From Lojkania enalia (taxonomy: Eukaryota > Ascomycota > Dothideomycetes > Pleosporales): a stretch of 31,592 nt of DNA. Below are positions 21,750 through 31,592 of this stretch, piece by piece (the first letter of the stretch is position 1; each line of letters begins with the position of its first letter). Under the pieces are notes generated by a model. That model saw only the letters and a program-made list of their open reading frames with translations, did not search any database and was not told where the DNA came from. The stretch is taken from positions 1 to 31,592 of the forward strand of contig ML986908.1 in the NCBI GenBank assembly GCA_010094045.1, written 5' to 3'. The position numbers and the translations under genes are program-made.

Positions 21750-22402
21750 TATAGAAAAACTTAATACTACTAGTAATAGCCTCTTTAATAATATCGTATT
21801 AATTATTTATTTAACTACATCTAAGTTTAAAATATATTCGATTTAGTTTAAATTATAATATTTATATACTATTATATAAAATTATTTAGTTATGTAGATA
21901 GGATCTTAGAGACTTTCTATTAATTAAAGCTTTTAAGTTTAGAACTTTCTATCTCTTATAATTAGGATTGCTTTTAGAAAAGCTGCGTAGAGTATACTTA
22001 GGTAGAAACTTAAAAACTACTAATAACTTATTAGAATTAGAGGTAACCGCCGATATCTAACTATAATTTACATTCTAATTCCTATACTAGAATCGATATA
22101 TACGTAAGTTATAGTAAGAGTAAACTTCTATCTATATATATAGAATAACTATTATCTCTTATAGAAGGTTCTATAATAGGCGGACCCCTTTCTATAAGAA
22201 CTATAGTAAAAAACCTATCTAATTTAGAGAGAAATTAGAGTAAACTAACCTTTAAGAAATAAATTACAATTTTATAAGAGGAGATTATATATTTAATATA
22301 ATAGAGAATTATTAGTTCTAATTAACCTCTATAAACTACTAAATTAATCCTAATAATATATTAAGAAACTTTTATAACTCCTCTAGTAAGAAACCTCTTA
22401 GC

Positions 22403-22684
22403 TGTAACAATACAAAGAAATCGTTCCACGAAAAGCTTTATATACAACCTTATCCTAAAGCTTTTCGCTTATCTTATCCTACCCCCGGTTCTACCCCTTT
22501 TCCTATCCGTATATAGTTGTATACTCCCTTATAAGTAGCTTAGTAGTTTTTCTATATCCTTTCGTATAAGGCCTATAGGTGTTAATAGAATTTCTAGGTC
22601 CCTGAACCCCTACGTACTCCTATATACCTCTAAGTGGATTTATACTATATTCGGACCTATTGTCTTATCTGCGCCGTTATATTA
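22403..22684. repeat. 282-bp direct repeat, right copy (LTR-like)
   Basis: Begins TGTAACAATACAAAG and ends GCCGTTATATTA, immediately before the gag-like sequence of element F. It keeps more C and G than the left copy. Confidence 0.8.
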
Positions 22685-23728
22685 GCTACTTCTAAGCCCT
22701 TTTAAACCTACCTTACTAAATATATATCTAAGATTAAAAGCTTTATAAATAGTAGCGAACCTATATTTAAATAATAGTAAGCTTTAATTCTAGACTAACT
22801 TAAGATTAATATAGATTACTATTAGATAGAATATATATATATAGCGTTAGTATAGAGATATACTTCTAGTATTACGAAAGAGTATCTAAAGCTAAAATAC
22901 CTAGCTAAATTAGACTAGTATTGGTTTAAGAATATTAAAGAAATAATTTTACTTCTATAATTATATTTTATTATAGATAATAAAGAGATAGAGGCACGAT
23001 AGACGTTTTAGATCCTAAGGATAAATAAGAGAGAAGCGTTTCTAACTTTTAAAGCTTGCTTTATTAGTATAGCTATTAGAAGATCTATATTTTAATCTAA
23101 ATAGTTCTTCTACCTATAAGATAAGATTCTCTCTAGCCTAAAGATACTAAACTTTAGCTTTAAGCTTATATAAAAAGACTCTTTTAATACTATAGTTGCC
23201 TACTTAATAGCCTATAATATAAAAAGGAGGAGTATTTTTAACCTTCTAGAATAAACTATTAGCTTATAGGTTATAGCTAAAATAAATTTAGATTGGTACT
23301 AGAAGGCTTCTAAGAGTTTATCTAAAGTAACCTATAATCTAATACTATCCTAATCTACTCTAGTATTAATAACTTATTCTACTATAATCGCTCTCTAATA
23401 ATCTAGTAAAACTCCTATATCTAAAAGATATATAACTTTAGGTAATTACTATAATTATAGTAAACTAAGATACTTTATAAATAAATATATAGTCTTTAAA
23501 ATATAAGAGATAGAGGTTAAATAAGAGAAGATTAAAGAAGAAGAGTTTCTAGACGTAAATAAGGACTACCTAGATAGTTTTTAGGTAGAAAATAGAAATA
23601 TCTAGAAAAACCTTCTATCTTAGATTTAAGTAAATATAACTTATTAAATATTAATTTACTATATTTATTTAGGTAAAAGTACTTCTAAATTTCTACTATT
23701 CTATATTTAAAAAGTATTAGTATATAAC

Positions 23729-24031
23729 TGTCACGGTAATACCGCGACACCTCTACACCTATACTACCCTTACTATAATACCCGAACCAGCTGCCAGCGA
23801 CAGCTATTAGCTGCTAGCTGGAATATAACCGACTTGTCTTGACTATAATAGAGGAAGGTTTCGCCGACCCGGCTAGCCCGTGCAGCAGCACAGACCTAGC
23901 CCCTATAAAAACCTGTATAATATAGATATCTCTGTTCTTTATGCAACGTCTTGATATTCACACGTAGTATATAGTAATAGAGTTGACTGCCTAAAGTGCG
24001 ATTAACTAACTGTACGTGAGCGTCCGTAACA
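23729..24031 (+). repeat. 5' LTR of element G
   Basis: 303 bp, from TGTCACGG to GTAACA. It contains a C-T-A-T-A-A-A-A TATA-like stretch near 23905 and an inverted AGCTGCTAGCTGG-type segment near 23790-23820. It keeps the TG start that the 3' copy has lost to TA. Confidence 0.93.
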
Positions 24032-24060
24032 TTATATTACGTTATCTACTATTACACGCT

Positions 24061-25100
24061 ATGGATGAGAATGCGCTCGTTAGCATATTTAAAGAGATCT
24101 AGGGTAAGCTGGACTTTTTATAGCAGAAGAACGAGATGCTAGCAGAGGCCTTAATAACTTAGGAGAACCGCTATAAGTCAGACCTTAAAGCGATATGAAG
24201 GGAATTCAGTAGCCGCTAAACGGCTACCCCTCTACCAGCTACTGGTATATCAACAGCAACAGAACTATCACCCGCCCTTAGCCCAACTTAGCCTGCAACC
24301 CTAGCTTTTAAATAGATGCCTGTGTTGACCCCTAATCCGCCTAAGACTACATACGACCCGTATTTCCGTTCCGACTACTTACCTAACCCTCTAATATTCT
24401 CTAGTAAACGCTTAGAGCTTTTACACTTTATTAGAAAGCTCCGCTATAAACTAGAAGAAAACGCTGACCGATACCCAACCGAATGTACCCGCCTTCTATA
24501 TACCTATTCCCGCCTAGAACGAGACCCAGCAACGTTAGTTAACCTATTAATAGACAAGGGTATTAACTCTGTAGACAGCTTGGTCGCCTTCTTAGAATCC
24601 ACCTATAGCGACCGGAATAAGGAGACTATAGTATAGAGTAAGCTAGAGACCTTAAAGTAAGGCTAAAGCAGGTTCCCTGCTCACTTTGCTAAATTCCGAC
24701 GCCTGATTGTAGATACTAAACTGAACGAGACCGGATAAATCGTATATCTCCGACGTTCTCTCTCTAATAAGCTCCGCCGTGCTATAATAGGTGTTACGAT
24801 ACCTGGCACCCTGAACGACTACGCCAACCTGATTTCCCTATACGATACTAACCTATATTACCTGCCCGGCAACTACCGCAAACAACCAAAGTATTATACT
24901 ACTTACTAGAAGGACCCAAACGCTATAGAACTCGATACTTCTAGCTACGCGCCTGTAGGCTCTAATAAACGAGAAAGGCGCCGCTGTAAAGGACGCTGTT
25001 ATAAGTGTAGCAGTAAGAGATATATTTCGCCAGAATACAGCGCCCCTCTACTATTAATCCATTAAGGGTCTCAGAGCTCTACTATACCTAGTAGATCCTA
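24061..25100 (+). pseudogene. gag remnant of element G
   Basis: An ATG at 24061 follows the 5' LTR by 29 bp. The frame is broken by TAG at 24103 and later, but is open from 24316 to 24636, where it reads as a typical retrotransposon gag segment (P-x-P-L-I-F-S, L-L-H-F-I-R-K-L-R-Y-K-L, then L-V-A-F-L-E-S-T-Y-S-D). Further on, L-N-D-Y-A-N-L-I-S-L-Y-D precedes a zinc knuckle near 24990-25035 (C-Y-K-C, with its later ligands mutated). Gag would form the particle coat and bind the RNA genome. It is not functional here. Confidence 0.8.
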
Positions 25101-25559
25101 CTCTCGATCCTCCGACCGATTCTCCAACCAATCCTTAATACGCTCGTCATCCTATAGATAAGGCTGTTACTCTCGCTCCCGAACGCAGCTAGTCTCGCCG
25201 ACTAGAACGTTGCTAAAAGGTCTATCCCAGAAGTAAGTTGCCTCCCGGGACTACGCCTATACCGAATCTCTGTATACCTATAGAACTAGCCCCTACAGAA
25301 ATAGTTATAGGACTACTAGATCCTAGCTCCTTTCTTAATCCGTCAAGACCTAGTCTAGTAAGACATTAATGTTCTTATTAACACTAGGGCTACTAGTTAT
25401 AGCTATATCTACAGAGACCTCGTGCGTATCTTAAAACTCTAAAAGATATAACTCCTGTATAATCTATACCTAACTAACTTTAATAGAGAAGTCTTCTATA
25501 GGGGGACTATCTCCTACTTAGTTACCCTAACCCTCTAACACCTAAACTATTTAGAGACA

Positions 25560-28500
25560 GTATATCTCTATATAACTATACTAGAAAAATACTAGTTGAT
25601 TCTAGGACAGCTATAGATATATAAGTATTATATAAACCTAGACTACGAGAACGAACAGCTGATCTTTACTATTAACTAATACCTGACTCGATGCTTATAA
25701 TCTACTAGTACTACCGTCTATTAATAGGCTGTTTAAACGGTTATTAAAGACTGTAAACTACCCGAACCTAATATAAAAGAAGATTCTAGAGCAACTGATT
25801 TACAACCCCTATATAGCCTAAAGCCTAAATAGTACCGCTTAAAGCTCTACCTATTAAGCTATACCTGATATAATTACTAGCAGCCTAAAATACTATACTA
25901 GTTAAAAGAACTTAAAACTAAAACTAACCTAACCTCAAACGAAGATTATAGCTAAAAGAACCTATCTAAGCCTAAATACCTAAAGTCCGTATTATAGCTA
26001 GATATATACTATATAGGCGCTGTACTACTAGTCTAACTTTTCTAGCAACTTAACTATAAAATCTTCGCTGTATTAATAGCTGATATTAATAAGACTCTAG
26101 CCCTAAAGGTGTATATTAACCCTATCACCAAAGTACCTAAAGAATACTATAACCTATTATCTATCTTCTTATATAAGAATATAGATAAGCTGCTTAAATG
26201 ATAACTATACGATTATAAGATTAAACTAGAGAATAGTAAGTAAGCCAGCTTTAGTCCACTCTACGGGATGTCCTAGAACGAGTTAAAGGTACTAAGAAAG
26301 TACCTTAATAAGAACTTGTCTAAGGGATTTATTAGAGTAAGCTTATTACTAGTAGCTGCACCCGTAATCTTTATAAAGAAACCTAGAGGTAGCCTCTAAT
26401 TCTGCGTAGATTACAGAGCCCTAAATACTATTACTATTAAGAACCGATACCCGATTCTACTAATCTAAGAAACGTTAACCCGACTTAGTAAGGCTAAGTA
26501 CTATATAAAACTCGATATTATTACCGCGTTTAATAAGCTAAGGATTACTGAAGAAGATAAATAGAAGACTATCTTTTATATACGCTACGGGCTGTTTAAA
26601 TATCTAGTAATACCCTTTAGCCTAGCTAACGCTTTAAGTACGTTCCAGCACTTTATAAACAATATACTAAGACTATATCTTAATATATTCTATACTACCT
26701 ATATCGACGATATTCTAATATTTAGTAAGAATCTAAAGGATTATAAGTAGTATATCTAGCTAGTCCTTAAAGCCTTAAGAGCGAATAGTCTACAGCTTAA
26801 TATAGATAAGTATAAGTTCTACTAGTTAGAAGTAACCTACCTAGGGTATATAATTACTATAGAAGGGATCCGTATAGACCTAAAGAAGGTAGAGATAATT
26901 ATTAACTAGGAATACTCTAAGAATATAAAAGATATTCGAGCCTTTATAGGCTTCGTGAACTTCTACTAACGATTTATTAGTAACTTCTCACAGAAAGTCT
27001 CCCCCTTAGTAGCCCTAACTAAGAAGAATACTCGATTCGACTGGAATAATAGCTGTTAATATTCCTTCGACCACCTAAAGGATGCCTTTATCTCTATACT
27101 AATTTTCCAATACTTTAACCCTAAGCTGCTAATAGTAGTAGAAGCTGACGCATCTAACTTTATAATAGCCGGTATACTATCCTAGAGAGGTGCTGACAGT
27201 AAACTAAGACCTATTACCTACTTCTCTAAGCGTATAAACCCTGCTAAAGGCAACTACGAGATATATAATAAGGAACTGCTCGCGATTATCCAATATTTTA
27301 AGTAATAGAGGCCCGAATTAGAAGGCGTAGCATTTCCTATAGAAGTGCTAAGCGATTATAAGAACCTATAGTACTTTGCAACGACGAAGCAGCTAAACTA
27401 CTAATAGGCCTGTTAGTTAGAATATCTATTAAGGTTTAACTTTAGTATTATATACCGACCCGGAAAACTTGGAGAGAAGCCTAATACCTTAACTTAAAGG
27501 TTATAGGACGAGCCTATATAAAAAGAGGCTTGTAGAGGTTATTAATAGATATTACTTCGTCCTGAACTATTCTAATAGATAGAAGTAGGCCGACTAATTA
27601 TAGAGATTATCGACGAGGAATACCCGAACGATAACCTAATCTAAGACACCCTAAAGCTATTAAGAAAAGGAGCCCGTCGATCTAAACTTCTAACTTTAGC
27701 TAACTGTAAAGAGCGCAACAACCGACTATACTACTAAAATCGACTTATAGTACTAGACTACGACGAGCTAAAGCTTAAGCTACTATAAGCCGTCTACAAC
27801 TTACTATCCGGCGGATACTCTAGTTAAGGAAAGACCTTAAAACTACTCTAGCGCGAGTACTATTAGTTAAAGATATTCGATTCAGTACGATAATATATAG
27901 GCTGTTATTATATATACCGAAGAAGTAAGGCTTCTAGAGAGAAGTACTATAGATTACTAAAACCGTTGCCTATACCTAAACGAAGGTTTTAAGATATTTC
28001 TATAGACTTTATAACTAATCTACCAGAATTAGAAGGTTGTACGAATATTATAGTAGTAGTTAATAGGCTTAGTAAGTATAGACACCTAATACTATGCGTA
28101 AGAATCGAAGCTCCTAATATTATTCAACTGTTCCGTCGCTATATATAGGTTTACTATAGACTACTACGTACTATTACGTCCGACCGTAGAATATAGTTTA
28201 TCTCTACCTTCTACTAAGAGCTCTATAGACAGCTATAAATTAACACGCGTATATTAACCAGCTTCTACCTAAAGATTAATAGCTAGATAGAGAACGCTAA
28301 CGCAGTAATGGAACAAGTTCTCTAAGCCTATACTAGCTACAAATAAGATAATTGGGTTAAATAGCTGTTAACAGCGTAGTTTAAAGCGAATAATATAGTG
28401 TCCGAATTAATAAAAGTCTCCCCGTTTCTAGCCTGCTTTAGCTAGCACCCTTAAATAGGCTTCAAGCCGCCTATAGGGATCTATCGACCGCTAAAATAGT

Positions 28501-29065
28501 CCCTAATAGCCTAGGAAGCTAATAGACTAGTTAATAAGATGAAGGATATTATAGAGTATATTAGAGAAGAACTCACCTGGGTATAAGCGCTCTAATAAGA
28601 GTACGCTAACCGCAAGCGTATACCAGCCCCTAACTACTAGGTTAGTAATCTAGTCTGGCTAGACGCTAGAAATATACGCATACGAAGACCGTCGAAAAAA
28701 CTTAACTGGAAGAATATAGGCCCCTATAAGGTCATCGCGAAGGTATCCTCGCATACTTATAGACTAAAGCTACCCGAATCAGCTAAAATATATCCTATAT
28801 TCTATGTATCGCTATTACGGCCAGTACCTAAGTCGTCTAACTACTTGCCTGGTTAACAAGTATACAACCCTGAACCTATCGAGATTGATAGAGAACCGGA
28901 ATACCTCGTCAAGCGAATAGAAGACCTCCGCTACAACCGACAGAGACGCCGGCACGAATACCTAGTTAAGTAGACTAGCTATTACGACCTAGAATGGTAC
29001 CCGGCTAGTAACTTTGCTAAGACAACTGCCGTAGAAGATTACCACGCTAGAAACCCGAATAAATA
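25560..29065 (+). pseudogene. pol remnant of element G (PR-RT-RNase H-IN-chromodomain)
   Basis: The protease D-S-G-type site is near 25595-25610 (now D-S-R). Reverse transcriptase shows K-K-P-R-G-S and C-V-D-Y-R-A-L-N near 26371-26430 and the intact Y-I-D-D box at 26700-26711. RNase H starts A-D-A-S-N near 27144. Integrase gives D-F-I-T-N-L-P near 27993, the second Asp in S-D-R near 28181 and the Glu near 28289. A chromodomain (E-Y-L-V-K-R-I ... Y-D-L-E-W-Y-P-A-S-N-F) spans about 28878-29065. RT through chromodomain share one frame; the protease and gag remnants lie in other frames, so indels or programmed shifts separate them. Chromodomains direct such elements to heterochromatin. Many TAG/TAA stops are present. 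Confidence 0.88.
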
Positions 29066-29242
29066 AGACCCGAATACGATATTACGTCTAGATTCTTAAT
29101 TGGGCGCTAGGGTCTAATCTAATACTACTATAAGAACCGAACCGACCTAATCCCTAGTATAATAACTGCTACTTAATTATAAATAACCTGAATATAACAC
29201 GAAGACTTAACTCGCAAGAGCTTATAACTAAGAGGGGGGTAC

Positions 29243-29545
29243 TATTACGGTAATACCGCGACACCTCTGCACCTATACCACCCTTACTATAATACCCGAA
29301 CCAGCTGCTAGCAACAGCTATCAGCTGCTAGCTGGAATATAACCGACTTATCTTGACCATAATAGAGGAAGGTTTCGCTGACCCGGCTAGCCCGTGCAGT
29401 AGCACAGACCTAGCCCCTATAAAAACCTGTATAATATAGATATCTCTGTTCTTTACGCAACGTTTTAATATTCACACGTAGTATGTAGTAATAGAGTTGA
29501 CTACCTAAAGTGCGATTAACCAACTGCGCGTGAGCGTCTGTGACA
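29243..29545 (+). repeat. 3' LTR of element G
   Basis: 303 bp, the same length as the 5' LTR and alignable without gaps that I can see. Differences are transitions in both directions (TATTACGG here against TGTCACGG), as expected if each LTR was hit separately by RIP. Confidence 0.93.
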
Positions 29546-31592
29546 ATAACTAAATACCCTTATTAATACTAGCACCTAAGGCTTTCTATTTTTTAATTCT
29601 ATAGTAGCTAGATTGCTCTTCTAAGCTCTATATATATTAATATAGCGTTTACCCTTTAAAATTACTATTAAAGGTTTTTAGGACCGAATCTAAACTCTAG
29701 TTAATTAGTATATCTACTTATACCTATAAATTAATAGGAGAACTATCTAAAACTATCTATTTATTATTATAGATCTAGATATTTAGAATTATATTATATA
29801 GCCCTCTAAGTATCCTACTACTTATAATTCTTTACCTCCTCTTCTTATATAATTAACTCAGCTAGTATACGATAAGAAGGTAGAGTTAGATATCTAGTAA
29901 CGCAACGTTCTATAAGAAAAGAACTAGTATTAGTAGTTCTATAGTCCAACTATCTATTATATTAAAAGTCTACTAAGACTACTAAAACTATATTAATCTT
30001 TTATAACCTATAGTCTAAATAAGTTTAGAGCTCCTATACGCCCATATATAATAAAGTTTAAATCCGATCCAAAGAAAATCTATTCTCCTACTATTACTCT
30101 TATTATAGCTAATACTTTCTACTTTAATATAAAGAGAAAAGAGAACAAGTTTTTCTCTACGTCTCTATACGAAATTAAGCAGCTGATTAAAGATAAGTAA
30201 GTCTTAGAGCTGGAAGATAAGGCTGAAAATAAAGTACTAGTAAATCTCTAATTACTATCTAAATACTATAGATATTAGAATATATTTAGTAAAACTGCGA
30301 CTTATTAATTATTAAAATACTATTCTTATAATTATAAAATTATTCTTATAGAACCCCTCTTTAATAGTTATAGCCTGTTATATAAGTAGAACGTTAAAGA
30401 GTTAGAGGTAACTAAGAAGTATATTATAGATAATCTACGGAATAGATATATTAAGTAGAGTTAGAGCCTTTTTATATTCCTAATCCTTTATATCTATAAA
30501 CCTAATAGTACCTTATATATCTGCGTAGATTATTATAAACTTAATACTCTTATTTATAAGAATATATATCTAATACTATATATAGATAAACTTCTATCTA
30601 GGCCTACTAAAGTAGTAATCTTTACTAAGTTTAATATTTGCGCGGCCTATAATAAGATTAGAATAGATTCTAGTTCTAAGGAATATATTACCTTTTAAAC
30701 TTAATACGGAACTTATAAGTATAAAGTTCTATCTTTTAAATTATATAATAGTCTAGTAACTTACTAGTACTATATAAATAATATACTAATCAACTACTTA
30801 GATAACTTCTATATTACTTATCTAGATAATATTCTTATCTATTCTAAAGATAAGGTGATATATACTATCTATATTAAGAAAGTTCTTAAGAGATTACGTT
30901 AAGTAGGATTATAAGTTAATATTAAGAAGAGTAAATTCTATATTATCTAAACTAAATACCTTAGCTATATCCTCTTAAATAAAAGCTTTAAGGTAAATTT
31001 AGAAAAGGTAGAAGTATTATATAACTAGTACTTACCTACTACTATAATAGGTATAAAATTCTTTTTAAATTTTACTAGATTCTATTAATAGTTTATACTA
31101 GAATTCTTACGTATTATAAAGCTAATTATTATACTATAGAGCCTTATAACCTCTTTCGTATAGATTTTAGAATATAATATTACTTTTAAGAAATTAAAGT
31201 TAGCCCTATTAAATATACTTATATTCTACTACTTTAACCCTATATTAGAAATAAAAATAGAAACTAATACCTCTAATAGAGTAGTTGTAAGAGTACTATT
31301 ATAGAAATATTCTAACGGAAAATAGTATTCTATAGTATTTTATAGTAAGGCTCTATCTAGTTTAGAACTGAACTAGGAGATCTACAATAAAAAACTATTT
31401 GCAATTATTACTACGTTTAAGTAATAGAGGGTAGAACTTACTTTAATAGCTACTAGGATTCTAGTATATACTAATTATTATTTACTCGAATATTTTATAA
31501 CTATAAAGGTACTTAATACTTATTAAGTTTATTAGACTAAGAAATTAGTTTAGTATTAATTCTAAATTAAGTATACTCTAGATAAAAATAAT

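Larger units (their letters stand above)
21468..22684. mobile_element. Small LTR-like element: 282-bp direct repeats around 653 bp
   Basis: Two direct repeats of identical length, 21468-21749 and 22403-22684, flank 653 bp with no recognisable gag or pol motif. Repeat ends read TG..TA (or TA..CA on the other strand), consistent with LTR ends after RIP. On the minus strand there is a TATATAAAGC promoter-like stretch about 50 bp from the repeat end. This resembles a terminal-repeat retrotransposon in miniature or an internally deleted LTR element. No clean target duplication is visible (TAAGC on the left, GCTAC on the right). Alternatively, 22403-22684 is the 5' LTR of the Gypsy element F and 21468-21749 a solo copy. 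Confidence 0.55.
23729..29545 (+). mobile_element. Element G: full-length chromodomain Ty3/Gypsy retrotransposon (chromovirus), lightly RIP-decayed
   Basis: Complete by structure: 303-bp LTRs at both ends, a perfect ATAAC target duplication (23724-23728 and 29546-29550) and a polypurine tract AGAGGGGGG just before the 3' LTR. It lies inside element F, splitting F's gag from its pol. Internal order is gag, zinc knuckle, protease, reverse transcriptase, RNase H, integrase and C-terminal chromodomain, as in fungal chromoviruses. It retains far more C and G than F, so it has been through less RIP, but stop codons in gag and pol (mainly TAG and TAA from CAG, CAA, TGG) make it non-functional. Confidence 0.93.
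22685..31592 (+). mobile_element. Element F: heavily RIP-decayed Ty3/Gypsy retrotransposon, interrupted by G, 3' end outside the window
   Basis: The gag part runs from about 22690 to 23728. A decayed CCHC zinc knuckle lies near 23441-23490; its Cys codons have become TAC/TAT in line with G-to-A change. After the 5.8-kb insertion of element G, pol resumes at 29551. Reverse transcriptase motifs are C-V-D-Y near 30521 and the Y-L-D-D box near 30817-30830, now Y-L-D-N. The start of an RNase H-like segment lies near 31240. The domain order (RT before RNase H, integrase expected beyond the window) fits Ty3/Gypsy. Stops occur throughout. The gag seems to begin abruptly at the 282-bp repeat, without an obvious primer-binding site. 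Confidence 0.75.

Noticed and set aside
15976..31592. Mitochondrial or bacterial origin suggested by extreme AT content
   Set aside because: Recognisable eukaryotic transposon families with transition-only differences between repeats show that the AT content comes from RIP in nuclear DNA.

Overview
The window reads as filamentous ascomycete (Pezizomycotina) nuclear DNA. Three things point there: short GT-AG introns with CTNAC-like branch sites, secreted plant-cell-wall enzymes of fungal type, and transposons decayed in the manner of repeat-induced point mutation (RIP). The decayed DNA has lost nearly all CpA/TpG, is rich in TA/CTA/TAG, and its coding frames are riddled with TAG/TAA where CAG, CAA or TGG would be expected. 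The order cannot be fixed from this window.

Layout. (1) 1-5760: AT-rich block holding two Fot1/pogo-like Tc1-mariner-type transposons (A on +, cut by the window edge; B on -, carrying a solo LTR) around about 2 kb of decayed, unassigned DNA. (2) 5761-15959: gene island of normal composition. It holds an AA9 polysaccharide monooxygenase (six exons), a secreted SnoaL/NTF2-like protein, a lipocalin-like protein, a secreted DUF4360 protein, an alpha/beta-hydrolase pseudogene and a second AA9 enzyme. (3) 15976-21467: a pogo-like element (E) split by two later pogo-like insertions (C and D). (4) 21468-22684: a pair of 282-bp direct repeats around 653 bp, like a small LTR element. (5) 22685-31592: a heavily decayed Ty3/Gypsy element (F), interrupted by a nearly complete, more lightly decayed chromodomain Ty3/Gypsy element (G, 23729-29545) with 303-bp LTRs and a perfect 5-bp target duplication.

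Four of the five intact genes make proteins that are, or look, secreted, and two are oxidative cellulose/hemicellulose-degrading enzymes. This is the pattern of a small gene island inside a repeat compartment, as described for plant-associated fungi. The genes do not form a recognisable biosynthetic cluster. All exon structures were derived by eye from splice signals and reading frame and need transcript confirmation.
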